Assembly: GCA_036262075.1 (NCBI GenBank)
Contig: DATAJO010000001.1
Coordinates: forward strand, 15,286-79,285
Length of the DNA: 64,000 nucleotides
Origin: JACDBZ01 sp036262075
GTDB taxonomy: Bacteria; Chloroflexota; Limnocylindria; QHBO01
Direction of reading: 5' to 3'
In this document: piece by piece, positions 32,670-41,099 of the stretch
How positions within the stretch are numbered: position 1 is the stretch's first letter
How the letters are laid out: every line of letters begins with the position of its first letter
Notes under the pieces: model-generated
What the model was told of the DNA's origin: nothing
The model's input: the letters and a program-made list of their open reading frames with translations, nothing else
The model's database searches: none
Position numbers and translations under genes: made by a program

Positions 32670-35066
32670 TCAGGGGCTCTCGGGGGATTCGGGTGACCAG
32701 GCCCAGCCGCTGATCTCCGGGTCGTCCTCGCCGTGGTCGCGCGTGTACTCCCGCGCGCGAATCCGGCGGTCGATCATCTCCTGCCGCAGGTGCCCCACCC
32801 GGGCGGCGAGGCCGGGCACGCGGTCGATGACGTCGATGACGAGGTGGAACCGATCGAGGTCGTTGAGCATGACCATGTCGAACGGCGTCGTCGTCGTGCC
32901 CTCCTCCTTGTAGCCGCGGACGTGGAGGTTGGCGTGGTTCGTGCGCCGGTAGGTGAGCCGATGGATGAGCCACGGGTAGCCGTGGTAGGCGAAGACGATC
33001 GGCTTGTTCGTGGTGAACAGCGCGTCGAACTCGGGGTGCGACAGGCCGTGCGGATGCTCCTTGTCGTCGACGAGGCGCATGAGGTCGACGACGTTCACGA
33101 CCCGCACCTTCAGGTCGGGCAGCTCGCGACGCAGGATGCTGACCGCGGCGAGCGCCTCGAGCGTCGGCACGTCGCCGGCGCAGGCCATGACGACGTCCGG
33201 CTCACCCTCGTCGTCGTTGCTGGCCCACTGCCAGATGCCGATGCCCCGCGTGCAATGCAGGATCGCCTCCTCCATCGACAGCCACTGCGGGGCGGGCTGC
33301 TTGCCGGCCACGATGACGTTGACGTAGCTCCGGCTGCGCAGGCAGTGATCGGCGACGCTGAGCAGGGTGTTCGCGTCGGGCGGCAGGTAGACGCGGATGA
33401 CATCGGCCTTCTTGTTCACGACGTGGTCGATGAAGCCGGGGTCCTGGTGGCTGAAGCCGTTGTGGTCCTGGCGCCAGACGTGGCTCGACAGCAGGTAGTT
33501 CAGGCTGCCGATCGGGCGGCGCCAGGGGATCTCGCGGGTCGTCTTCAGCCACTTCGCGTGCTGGTTGAACATCGAGTCGACGATATGGATGAAGGCCTCG
33601 TAGCAGTTGAACAGGCCGTGGCGGCCGGTCAGCAGGTAGCCCTCGAGCCAGCCCTGGATCGTCTGCTCCGACAGGATCTCCATCACGCGGCCGTCGGGCG
33701 CCAGGTGCTCGTCGACCGGCAGGGTCTCGGCCATCCAGGTCTTGTCGGTGGCCTCGAAGACGGCCTGGAGCCGGTTCGAGGCCGTCTCGTCCGGCCCGAA
33801 GAGCCGGAAGTTGTGCGGGTTGCGCCTGATGACGTCGCGCAGGAAGCCGCCGAGCACCCGCGTCGCCTCCGCCTCGGTGGCGCCCGGCCGCTCGACCGTC
33901 ACCGCGTAGTCGCGGAAGTCGGGCAGGTGGAGCCCGGTGAGCAGCTCGCCGCCGTTGGCGTACGGGATCGCGCTCATCCGCCGCTCGCCGGTCGGCGCGA
34001 GCGCGGCGATTTCCGGCCGCAGCGCGCCGGTCTCGTCGAACAGCTCGTCGGGCCGATACGACCGCAGCCAGCGCTCCAGCTGGGCGAGGTGCTTCGGGTT
34101 CTCGCGGACGTCGGACATCGGGACCTGGTGCGAGCGCCACGTGTCCTCGACCGGCTTGCCGTCGACCTCCTTCGGGCCGGTCCAGCCCTTCGGGGTGCGA
34201 AGCACGATCATCGGCCAGATCGGGCGCTCTGGCGTGCCCTTCGACTTGGAGCGTCGCGCGCGGTCCTGGATCTCGGCGATCTCGTCGAGGGCGGTGTCGA
34301 GCGTGGCCGCCATCTGGCGATGGACGTCCTTGGGGTCGTCGCCCGCCACGACGTGGACGCGATGGCCGAAGCCCTCGAGCATGCGGCGCAGCTCGTCGTC
34401 GGGGATGCGGGCCAGCACCGTCGGGTTGGCGATCTTGTAGCCGTTGAGGTGGAGGATCGGCAGCACGGCGCCGTCGCGCCGTGGGTCGAGGAACTTGTTC
34501 GACTGCCAGCTGCCGGCGAGCGGCCCGGTCTCGGCCTCGCCATCGCCGATGACGCAGGCCACGATGAGCTTCGGATTGTCGAACGCGGCGCCGTAGGCGT
34601 GCGACAGGGAGTAGCCGAGCTCGCCGCCCTCGTGGATCGAGCCCGGCGTCTCCGGCGCCACGTGGCTCGGAATCCCGCCGGGGAAGCTGAACTGGCGGCA
34701 CAGCTTGCGCAGCCCGTCGACGTCGCGCGTGATGGAGGGGTAGACCTCAGTGTACGTCCCCTCGAGGTAGGCGTTGGCCACGATGCCCGGCCCGCCGTGG
34801 CCGGGGCCGGTGATGTACAGCATCTCGAGGTCGCGCTCGCGGATGCATCGGTTCAGGTGCGCGTAGATGAGGTTGAGGCCCGGCACGGTGCCGAAATGGC
34901 CGAGCAGCCGCGGCTTGATGTGCTCGGGACGCAGCGGCTCGCGGAGGAGCGGGTTGGCGAGGAGGTAGATCTGGCCGACCGACAGGTAGTTCGCCGCGCG
35001 CCACCAGGCGTCGATCGTCTCGAGCTCGCGGCGGTCGGGGCCGCCCTTGCGCCGGCTGGTCGTCAT
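32670..35066 (-). CDS. xfp: Xylulose-5-phosphate/fructose-6-phosphate phosphoketolase
   Basis: A 798-residue thiamine-diphosphate enzyme that splits xylulose 5-P or fructose 6-P to acetyl phosphate. TGPGHGGPGIVANAYLEG, FPGGIPSHVAPETPGSIHEG, GELGYSLSHAYGAAFDNP, IGDGEAETGPLAGSW and HLNGYKIANPT are the family signatures, and the length is full. The next gene, four bases on, is acetate kinase. It is the seventh same-strand gene downstream of the flavodoxin promoter with the strong box pair at 37858-37893, so it may belong to that transcript. Confidence 0.95.
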   Translation of the reverse strand: MTTSRRKGGPDRRELETIDAWWRAANYLSVGQIYLLANPLLREPLRPEHIKPRLLGHFGTVPGLNLIYAHLNRCIRERDLEMLYITGPGHGGPGIVANAYLEGTYTEVYPSITRDVDGLRKLCRQFSFPGGIPSHVAPETPGSIHEGGELGYSLSHAYGAAFDNPKLIVACVIGDGEAETGPLAGSWQSNKFLDPRRDGAVLPILHLNGYKIANPTVLARIPDDELRRMLEGFGHRVHVVAGDDPKDVHRQMAATLDTALDEIAEIQDRARRSKSKGTPERPIWPMIVLRTPKGWTGPKEVDGKPVEDTWRSHQVPMSDVRENPKHLAQLERWLRSYRPDELFDETGALRPEIAALAPTGERRMSAIPYANGGELLTGLHLPDFRDYAVTVERPGATEAEATRVLGGFLRDVIRRNPHNFRLFGPDETASNRLQAVFEATDKTWMAETLPVDEHLAPDGRVMEILSEQTIQGWLEGYLLTGRHGLFNCYEAFIHIVDSMFNQHAKWLKTTREIPWRRPIGSLNYLLSSHVWRQDHNGFSHQDPGFIDHVVNKKADVIRVYLPPDANTLLSVADHCLRSRSYVNVIVAGKQPAPQWLSMEEAILHCTRGIGIWQWASNDDEGEPDVVMACAGDVPTLEALAAVSILRRELPDLKVRVVNVVDLMRLVDDKEHPHGLSHPEFDALFTTNKPIVFAYHGYPWLIHRLTYRRTNHANLHVRGYKEEGTTTTPFDMVMLNDLDRFHLVIDVIDRVPGLAARVGHLRQEMIDRRIRAREYTRDHGEDDPEISGWAWSPESPESP

Positions 35067-35127
35067 CGTGCCTCGTATCCCGGTGCGTGCCTGCCGGTGA
35101 GCGTAGCAGGACCCGTGCGAGCCACCG

Positions 35128-35526
35128 TCAGGTCGCGAGATCGGCCGGGCTCCAGCGCAGCCACAGGACGGCCGCGACGAGCGCGACGTTGACGATGACG
35201 GCGCCGACCAGGCTGGTCGTGGGGAACGCGGCCGGGAAGAGCGCCAGGCCGGCCAGGGAGACGAGCGCCGAACCGATGGCCAGCGGGACCCACCAGCCGT
35301 CCGGCAGCCAGCCCACGACGATTCCGGCGAGGACCACGAAGCCGACGATGGCCGCCGTCCACAGCACCGCGGCGAGGATCGCGGCGCCCGCGCCGTCGAT
35401 GCCGAAGAGCCAGGAGTCGCCCCTCCAGGCGGGCTGGATGGCGGCCACGCCGAAGACCTGGAGCAGGCCGAGGCTATGGCCGATGCCGTGGGCGAAGAGG
35501 ACGAGCCCGATTGCGATGCGCAGCAT
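35128..35526 (-). CDS. Four-helix membrane protein with HGIGH motif
   Basis: A 132-residue hydrophobic protein of about four helices. It begins MLRIAIGLVLFAHGIGHSLG, closely comparable to the MKLILAAFFAAHGLIHLSY start of the gene at 36495. The AHGxxH pattern in the first helix suggests a metal or heme site. Unknown family. Second gene upstream of acetate kinase in the run. Confidence 0.65.
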   Translation of the reverse strand: MLRIAIGLVLFAHGIGHSLGLLQVFGVAAIQPAWRGDSWLFGIDGAGAAILAAVLWTAAIVGFVVLAGIVVGWLPDGWWVPLAIGSALVSLAGLALFPAAFPTTSLVGAVIVNVALVAAVLWLRWSPADLAT

Positions 35527-35569
35527 CCTGCACCTCCACTCTCTTGCCTCCCGTGCCGAGGGTCCCGCG

Positions 35570-36466
35570 TCAGCCAGGCGCCGGCACGGGCGTGTTCCAG
35601 TTCGCCGTGTACACCGATGGGCGCCCGCCGGTCGTGCTGGCGAGCATGCGCCGGACGAGGACGAGGCCCGCGACGGCGGCAAGGCCGAAGAGGACGATGG
35701 GCGGCAGCTGGAGCTCGCCGGTGACGATCGAGGCGGACACCACCATCGCGGCGATCGCTGCCGACATCGCCACGAACATCACGCCGAAGGCGGCCGCAGC
35801 CGCCAGCCCCGCGGGGCTGCGCCGGAGCGCGCCGATGGCCAGGGCGATGGAGATCGGCACGACCAGGCCGAGGTCCAGGGCCTGGACGGTCATCGTCGTC
35901 TCCCCGTGGAGCGTGGCCACCTTGGCGCCGAGCGCCTCGGCGATGCGTCCGGCCCACATGACGGTCAGGAGCAGCGACATGCCGACCGTGAGCGCCGCGT
36001 ACGAGCGTCGCGGGAAGCGCTCGTCGAACCGGTTCGCGTCCTCGGTCACGGTGACGGCGGCCGCCACGAGGCCGAGCACACTGAGCGCGAGCGTGGCCAC
36101 GAAGAGCGGGAAGAGCGGGCCGAAGGCCCAGGTCACCGCGTACTCGAGGTGCAGGTACGCGAAGTAGCCGAGGATGCCGGTCGCGACGAGCGTTGCGCGG
36201 AACGAGCCGCGCGCCACGGAGACGGCCGCGACGAGCAGGACGGGCGCCGCCACGAACAGCGTGAAGACGTCCCATCCGACGCCCTCGGCCACGAGCTGGC
36301 GGCTGCTGCCGGCATACACGCCGTCGACCGCGATCTCGTACCGCTCGCCGAGGGCGCTCGTCACCGCGCTGAACGTGCCGCTGCCGCGCCCGAAGACGCC
36401 GAGGGCCGCCGCCATGCCGCCGACGACGGCGACGAGCCCGGCGAGTGGGGAGAGAACGCGATGCAT
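35570..36466 (-). CDS. Polytopic membrane protein, unknown
   Basis: A 298-residue protein with about eight hydrophobic helices and few charged residues. A short luminal segment around residues 33-60 (GTFSAVTSALGERYEIAVD) is the only long soluble part. No family recognised. It sits in a block of four small membrane genes between a flavodoxin and phosphoketolase. Confidence 0.65.
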   Translation of the reverse strand: MHRVLSPLAGLVAVVGGMAAALGVFGRGSGTFSAVTSALGERYEIAVDGVYAGSSRQLVAEGVGWDVFTLFVAAPVLLVAAVSVARGSFRATLVATGILGYFAYLHLEYAVTWAFGPLFPLFVATLALSVLGLVAAAVTVTEDANRFDERFPRRSYAALTVGMSLLLTVMWAGRIAEALGAKVATLHGETTMTVQALDLGLVVPISIALAIGALRRSPAGLAAAAAFGVMFVAMSAAIAAMVVSASIVTGELQLPPIVLFGLAAVAGLVLVRRMLASTTGGRPSVYTANWNTPVPAPG

Positions 36467-36488
36467 GGTGAGATCTCCGGGGATGCGA

Positions 36489-36506
36489 GCCGGCTCAGGT
36501 GCCGGC
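36489..36506. terminator. Hairpin spanning a stop codon
   Basis: GCCGGC, TCAGGT, GCCGGC: a perfect 6-bp stem whose loop contains the TGA stop of the minus-strand gene at 36495. The identical 18-mer recurs at 57785-57802, also over a stop codon. A weak terminator or translational pause is possible. Confidence 0.3.
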
Positions 36507-36902
36507 GGAGCCGGTCGCGGGCGTCCAGCCGGCGACGACGGCGAACCACAGGATCGCGGCGTCGATGACGAAGCCGAGGACGATCCAGGGGTGGAAGAAG
36601 ACGAGCAGCGTCGCCGCCGAGGCGACGGCGCCGAGCGTGGCTAGGATCGCCCACGCCGACGTCGGGATGCCCCAGCCGACGGTGGCGAGTGCCGCTCCGG
36701 CGAGGAGCGCGACGGTCGCGACGACGAGGACCGTCCCGAGCGGCCGGACGACGTCCGCGTCGAGGCCGAGCCCGGTGACGAGCCACGATCTGGCCATCTC
36801 GAACGGCCACTCCGGGCCGCCGGCCGTCCGCGGTGCAGGGCTGAGATACGACAGGTGGATGAGGCCATGGGCGGCGAAGAACGCCGCGAGAATCAGCTTC
36901 AT
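36495..36902 (-). CDS. Small membrane protein with HGLIH motif
   Basis: A 135-residue protein with four helices. MKLILAAFFAAHGLIHLSYL parallels the gene at 35128 (AHG-x-x-H in helix 1), so the two may be distant paralogues. A conserved-looking PGPEWPFEMARSWLV-like loop follows helix 1. A strong CCTAGGAGATTCC-type ribosome site precedes the ATG. Unknown function. Confidence 0.65.
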   Translation of the reverse strand: MKLILAAFFAAHGLIHLSYLSPAPRTAGGPEWPFEMARSWLVTGLGLDADVVRPLGTVLVVATVALLAGAALATVGWGIPTSAWAILATLGAVASAATLLVFFHPWIVLGFVIDAAILWFAVVAGWTPATGSAGT

Positions 36903-36911
36903 CGGAATCTC

Positions 36912-37250
36912 CTAGGGGCGCACGGTCAGCCAGCGCGGGAGGAGCACGAGCATGTTCCAGCTGGCGAGGCCGATCACCAGGACGAGCCGCAGGACCCACG
37001 GCCAGGTCGTCTCCCAGATCCAGAGTCCGAGGACGACGGGCAGGAACAGGACCCAGACCGCGAGCTGGAGCAGGACTGGCAGGGAGCGAATCCACGTCCA
37101 GGCGGCATCCAGCCCGCCCTGGTTGACGATCAGCAGGACGCCGAACCCCAGCCACAGCGCGGCGAATGCGAGGAACAGCACTCCGGTCTCGGCTGCTGAG
37201 CCGATGGCGCCGCCAAGTCCTGTCGCGACGCGGTCGATGGCGCGTTCCAT
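36912..37250 (-). CDS. Small membrane protein, unknown
   Basis: A 112-residue protein with three hydrophobic helices and a basic end (LPRWLTVRP). No recognisable domain. Nine bases upstream of the next gene and 26 bases downstream of the flavodoxin, so almost certainly co-transcribed with both. Confidence 0.6.
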   Translation of the reverse strand: MERAIDRVATGLGGAIGSAAETGVLFLAFAALWLGFGVLLIVNQGGLDAAWTWIRSLPVLLQLAVWVLFLPVVLGLWIWETTWPWVLRLVLVIGLASWNMLVLLPRWLTVRP

Positions 37251-37276
37251 GGCGCTCTCCTTCTCAGTTCCTCGGC

Positions 37277-37792
37277 TCAAACCGATGCATGCGCGGGGAC
37301 CAGTGCCGCGGCGATCTCCCGCGCCCAGGCACGGATCGCATCCCACTCGCGGAAGTCGCCGTCGTCGGCGTCCACGAAGCTCGTGATCGCGCGCTCGACC
37401 CAGCCGAGGTCGGCACCGTTCAGCCGGCCGGCGAAGACCCGATGCTCGCGAGCGCCGAGCTCGGCGACGAGCCGCGCGCCGTCGGCCGGCTCCTCGGCCG
37501 GGACGGGTGGATCGCCGATGGGCCCGCTCGAGAACAGCCAGGTGGGGCGGTGACGGAGGCCCGCGTACAGCCGCTCGGTGAGCCGGCGGGCGGGCTCGAG
37601 CCAGCGGCCGGTGTAGATGGCGGAGCCGATGACGACGGCGTCATAGCCGTCGAGTGAGGCGACGTCTTCGGGACGGCGCAGCTCGGCCGTGACGCCCGCC
37701 GAGCGCAGCTCGCCGGCGATCGCCTCGGCGATCTCCGCCGTCGCGCCGTGCTTCGAGGCGGCGGTCACGAGGACCCTCGGCGTGGTCGTCAT
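37277..37792 (-). CDS. Flavodoxin domain protein (HemG-like)
   Basis: A 171-residue protein: VLVTAASKHGATAEIAEAIA is the FMN phosphate loop, followed by YDAVVIGSAIYTGRWLEPA and WLFSSGPIGDP. This matches flavodoxin-domain proteins such as protoporphyrinogen IX dehydrogenase HemG. It would move electrons with bound FMN. The ATG at 37792 is preceded by AGGAAG. It is the first gene of a run down to acetate kinase, and the strong 14-bp box pair lies 66-101 bp upstream. Confidence 0.85.
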   Translation of the reverse strand: MTTTPRVLVTAASKHGATAEIAEAIAGELRSAGVTAELRRPEDVASLDGYDAVVIGSAIYTGRWLEPARRLTERLYAGLRHRPTWLFSSGPIGDPPVPAEEPADGARLVAELGAREHRVFAGRLNGADLGWVERAITSFVDADDGDFREWDAIRAWAREIAAALVPAHASV

Positions 37793-37857
37793 CGGTGCTT
37801 CCTTCCGTGTGCTGGTCATCCACCTCCCAGTCAAGCCGGATCGCACGGAGCGGCAGA

Positions 37858-37893
37858 GGGCCATCCGGCCCGATGCCACGGGACGTTGGGCGC
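37858..37893. promoter_or_regulatory. DevR-like box pair ahead of the flavodoxin-phosphoketolase run
   Basis: GGGCCATCCGGCCC (37858-37871) is identical to the box at 50793. GGGACGTTGGGCGC (37880-37893) matches the consensus at 10 of 14. Spacing is 22 bp, two helical turns. It lies 66-101 bp before the flavodoxin ATG and after the apbE stop, so it belongs to the flavodoxin promoter. Confidence 0.7.
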
Positions 37894-37900
37894 GTCGTGG

Positions 37901-38773
37901 TCAGGGAGAGGCGTGGACCACGCCGGACGCGTCGATCCACCACGCCCGGCGTCCGCGGAGCGCGCGGGCGATGCCATGGCCGGCGAGGAAGCCAACCTTG
38001 CTGTGCACCTCAGCCCACGCCGGGTCACGGTCGACGACGGTGACCGATGTCCACGCCGGCTCGGCGGGCTCGAGGCTCGCCGGGTCGATGAGGTGATGCC
38101 GCAGCCGGCCGGCCGCGTCCCGCCAGGATCGCACGGCGATCGACGAGGTCGCGACGGCCGCGTCGACCAGCTCGAGGGTGGCGACCGCCCGCGTCGGATC
38201 GCGCGGATCGGACAGGCCGACGACCCAGGCGCGGTCCGCCGGACCGGCCCCGGCGGCCACGACGTCACCGCCGGCCGCGATGAGGAAGCGCTCGACGCCG
38301 GCGCGGCGCAGGCTGGCGGCCGCCCAGCGCAGGGCGAGCCCCTTGCCGATGCCGCCGAGGTCGACCGGCGCGGCGACCCGGGCGCTGCCGGCCCGCGCGT
38401 CGAGATCGAGCCATCGCTGATGCGGCAGGAGCCGGGCTGGGCTGGGCGGAAGGTCGACGCCGGCCCGCTCGCCCGCCGCCTCGAGGGCGCCGATGATGCG
38501 CGGGTCGAACCGCCCATCCGAGAGGCGGTACGCGCGCCAGGCGGCGACCAGGGCGGATGCCAGGCGGGGCGGCACGGGCGTCCACGCGCCGGCGCATCGG
38601 TTCAGGCGGCTGAGCGGTGAGGCCGCGGTGAAGCGCGTCAGGTCCGCCTCGGCACCGGCGAACGTGCCCTCGACAACGGCCCACGCCGCATCGGCGGCCG
38701 GATCGTCGAACCCGGGAATGGTGAGCCGCAGCGTCGACCCCATGGCGCGGCCCGAGCGCCGGGTGACCTTCAT
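37901..38773 (-). CDS. apbE: FAD:protein FMN transferase (ApbE)
   Basis: A 290-residue enzyme that covalently attaches FMN to Thr/Ser residues of flavoproteins. GRAMGSTLRLTI, the FDPRIIGALEAAGE block, APVDLGGIGKGLALRWAA (usual DLGGIAKGY) and AAVATSSIAVRSW are the family motifs. It lies five bases downstream of a small CPGCG protein and in the same run as the alcohol dehydrogenase. An FMN-target protein is not obvious in the window. Slightly short for the family. Confidence 0.9.
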   Translation of the reverse strand: MKVTRRSGRAMGSTLRLTIPGFDDPAADAAWAVVEGTFAGAEADLTRFTAASPLSRLNRCAGAWTPVPPRLASALVAAWRAYRLSDGRFDPRIIGALEAAGERAGVDLPPSPARLLPHQRWLDLDARAGSARVAAPVDLGGIGKGLALRWAAASLRRAGVERFLIAAGGDVVAAGAGPADRAWVVGLSDPRDPTRAVATLELVDAAVATSSIAVRSWRDAAGRLRHHLIDPASLEPAEPAWTSVTVVDRDPAWAEVHSKVGFLAGHGIARALRGRRAWWIDASGVVHASP

Positions 38774-38777
38774 CGGG

Positions 38778-39074
38778 TCAGTGGCCGGAGGCGCTGGTCG
38801 AGTCGCTCACGATGAGCAGCCGGGCCGCAGCCTCGACCCCCTCCTTCGTCAGGCACCATCGGTCGTGGACGTCGTAGCTCGGGTCGTAGCCCGCGCCGGC
38901 GTGGAGGTAGACGTCAGGTCGCATCGGCAGCTCGTCGAGCCGGGCACCGGGCTTCAGCAGTCCGGCGGTGAGGCGCACGACCGACTGGCCGACGAGGATC
39001 TCCTCGCCACATCCGGGACAGACGGCGCCGGCTGGGATTCCGCCGGCGCCGGTATCGGTCTCGCGTTCCGCCAT
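38778..39074 (-). CDS. Small zinc-ribbon-like hypothetical protein
   Basis: A 98-residue protein with CPGCGEE at residues 19-25 and HDRWCLTKEG towards the C-terminus, the two halves of a possible zinc site. Otherwise soluble and unremarkable. It lies between the alcohol dehydrogenase and apbE genes with gaps of 25 and 4 bp, so it is part of that operon. Function unknown. Confidence 0.65.
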   Translation of the reverse strand: MAERETDTGAGGIPAGAVCPGCGEEILVGQSVVRLTAGLLKPGARLDELPMRPDVYLHAGAGYDPSYDVHDRWCLTKEGVEAAARLLIVSDSTSASGH

Positions 39075-39099
39075 GGGGAAACGCTAGCAGGCCGGTTGC

Positions 39100-40212
39100 C
39101 TAGGGTCGGATCGCGACCTTCAGCACGCCGTCGCGCCGGTTCATGAACAGGTCGTAGGCGGCAGTGATCTCCTCGAGCGAGAAGCGATGGGTGATGAGCG
39201 GCAGCGGGTCGAACCGCCCCGTCTCCACCATCCTCATCAGCCGCTCCATGCGCTCCTTGCCGCCCGGGCACAGGGTCGTGACGATCGTGTGATCGCCAAG
39301 GCCCGCGGCGAAGGCGTCGTAGGGCACCTGGAGCTTGCCGGAGTACACGCCGAGGCTCGAGACGATGCCGCCCGGACGCACGCAGCGCAGCGCGCTCTCG
39401 AACGTCACCTGCAGCCCGAGCGCCTCGATCGCGACGTCGGCCCCGCGGCCATCGGTCAGCCGCTTGACCTCGGCCACGACGTCGACCTTCTCGGGGTCGA
39501 GGACGATGTCGGCGCCCATGCGCTTCGCCATCTCGGCCCGGTTCGGATCGCCGTCGACGCCGATGACGCGCGCGGCGCCCATGAGCTTCGCGCCCGCCGT
39601 GGCGCACAGCCCGATCGGACCCTGCGCGAAGACGACGACGGTGTCACCGATGCGGACCCTGCCCGACTCGGCGCCCGAGAACCCGGTCGAGGCGATGTCG
39701 GCGAGGAGGACCACCTGCTCGTCGGTCAGCGACTCGGGGATCTTCGCCAGGTTCGCCTGCGCGAACGGGACGAGGAGGTACTCGGCCTGCGCCCCGTCGA
39801 TCGTGTTGCCGAAGCGCCAGCCGCCGATGGCCTCGAAGCCGGAGCCGTGGCCGCACTGCGCCGGCTTGCCGATGAGACAGGCATGGCATTGGCCACAGGG
39901 AGTGATGGCGCCGACGAGCACGCGCTCGCCGACCTCGTACCCGACGACGCCCGGCCCGAGCTCCTCGATGACGCCGACCGGCTCGTGGCCGACGATGCGG
40001 CCCGGCTCGACCGGGTACTCGCCCTTCAGGATATGGACGTCGGTCCCGCAGATCGTCGTCAGCGTGACTCGCACGACCGCCTCACCGGGACCGGGGCGCG
40101 GACGCGGGACCTCCTCGACGCGGATATCGCCCGGTCCGTGGAAGACCGCGGCGCGCATCGTGGCGGGCCGCATCGTCTCCTCGGGGGCGGTGGGAACTGT
40201 CTGGATGACCAT
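39100..40212 (-). CDS. Zinc-dependent alcohol dehydrogenase
   Basis: A 370-residue MDR dehydrogenase. The catalytic zinc ligands are Cys55 (TICGTDVH), His76-Glu77 (IVGHEPVGVI) and a later Asp. The structural zinc is Cys106, 109, 112 and 120 in PCGQCHACLIGKPAQC. The cofactor loop is GPIGLCATAGAK. It resembles the NADP-linked secondary alcohol/butanol dehydrogenase group. It would dispose of reducing equivalents in fermentation. The ATG at 40212 has GGAGG upstream, and a DevR-like box pair lies 111-147 bp ahead. First gene of the adh-zinc ribbon-apbE unit. Confidence 0.9.
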   Translation of the reverse strand: MVIQTVPTAPEETMRPATMRAAVFHGPGDIRVEEVPRPRPGPGEAVVRVTLTTICGTDVHILKGEYPVEPGRIVGHEPVGVIEELGPGVVGYEVGERVLVGAITPCGQCHACLIGKPAQCGHGSGFEAIGGWRFGNTIDGAQAEYLLVPFAQANLAKIPESLTDEQVVLLADIASTGFSGAESGRVRIGDTVVVFAQGPIGLCATAGAKLMGAARVIGVDGDPNRAEMAKRMGADIVLDPEKVDVVAEVKRLTDGRGADVAIEALGLQVTFESALRCVRPGGIVSSLGVYSGKLQVPYDAFAAGLGDHTIVTTLCPGGKERMERLMRMVETGRFDPLPLITHRFSLEEITAAYDLFMNRRDGVLKVAIRP

Positions 40213-40322
40213 GTCGGCCTCCTCGTGCGGGCTCCGTTACCGGCGCGCCGGCGCCCGCTGCTCGACGCGCATTGGTGCAAACCGTCGATCGCAGCATCGG
40301 CCCGTGGTGGTGCCGGGGGACA

Positions 40323-40359
40323 GTGCCGGCTGGCCTCGGCGCGATGCGCCGAATGGCCC
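40323..40359. promoter_or_regulatory. DevR-like box pair ahead of alcohol dehydrogenase
   Basis: On the minus strand GGGCCATTCGGCGC (40346-40359) matches the consensus at 13 of 14. AGGCCAGCCGGCAC (40323-40336) matches at 11 of 14, 23 bp away. The pair lies just past the VIT gene stop and 111-147 bp before the dehydrogenase ATG. Confidence 0.65.
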
Positions 40360-40370
40360 TCGGCCGACGC

Positions 40371-41090
40371 TCAGCTGACGACGGTGCCGAGGAGCGTGCC
40401 GATGCCGTACGTAATGGCTGCAGCCACCATGCCGAAGCCGAGCTGTCGCAGGCCGGCGAGGATCGGGTGGCGGCCGGTCATGATCGTGATGGCCGCGCCG
40501 AGGCCGAAGAGCATCGCGCCCGACAGCGCGGCCGAGGCGGCGATGGCCGGCAGCCCGTCGGTGAGAAGGAAGGGGAGGATCGGGACCGCGGCACCGACGC
40601 CGAACAGGGCGAACGAGGTGAACGCCGCGGTCCACGCCGAGCCGCCCAGCTCGCGCGGGTCGATCCCGAGGTGCTCGCGCGCTGCCGTGTCGACCGCCGC
40701 CTGGCGATCCCCGCGGATGATGTGGCCGGCGAGCATGCGGGCGTCGGCCTCCGGCACACCCTTCGCCCGGTAGAGCGCCGCGAGGGCCTCGGCCTCACCG
40801 TCGGGGTCCCGCTCGATCGCCTCGGCCTGGAGCGCCACCTCGCGTGCGTAGAGCTCACGCGAGCTCTGGACGCTCAGCCACTCCCCGAGGGCCATCGACA
40901 TCGAGCCAGCCAGGAGGCCGGCGATGCCCGCCACGAGCACGGCGTCGCCGCCGGTGCTGGCGCCCGCGACGCCCATCACGAGGCTGAAGTTCGAGACGAG
41001 CCCGTCGTTCGCGCCGAGCACCGCGGCGCGCAGGGCGTTGCCATCAGGTGGGCGTCGCCGGGTGTGCGCGGACCGCCCTCCCGCCTTCAC
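40371..41090 (-). CDS. VIT1/CCC1-family iron/manganese transporter-like protein
   Basis: A 239-residue membrane protein: NALRAAVLGANDGLVSNFSL is the first-helix signature with the metal Asp, and SMALGEWLSVQSSRELY follows in the cytoplasmic metal-binding helix region. It closes with three helices. The family moves Fe2+ or Mn2+. GTG start, ten bases after the stop of the pyruvate oxidoreductase fusion, so it belongs to that operon, perhaps linked to Fe-S supply. Confidence 0.85.
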   Translation of the reverse strand: MKAGGRSAHTRRRPPDGNALRAAVLGANDGLVSNFSLVMGVAGASTGGDAVLVAGIAGLLAGSMSMALGEWLSVQSSRELYAREVALQAEAIERDPDGEAEALAALYRAKGVPEADARMLAGHIIRGDRQAAVDTAAREHLGIDPRELGGSAWTAAFTSFALFGVGAAVPILPFLLTDGLPAIAASAALSGAMLFGLGAAITIMTGRHPILAGLRQLGFGMVAAAITYGIGTLLGTVVS

Positions 41091-41099
41091 AGCCGCTGC

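Noticed and set aside
40290..40303. Third box ahead of the alcohol dehydrogenase
   Set aside because: Only 8 of 14 matches and out of register with the other two boxes.
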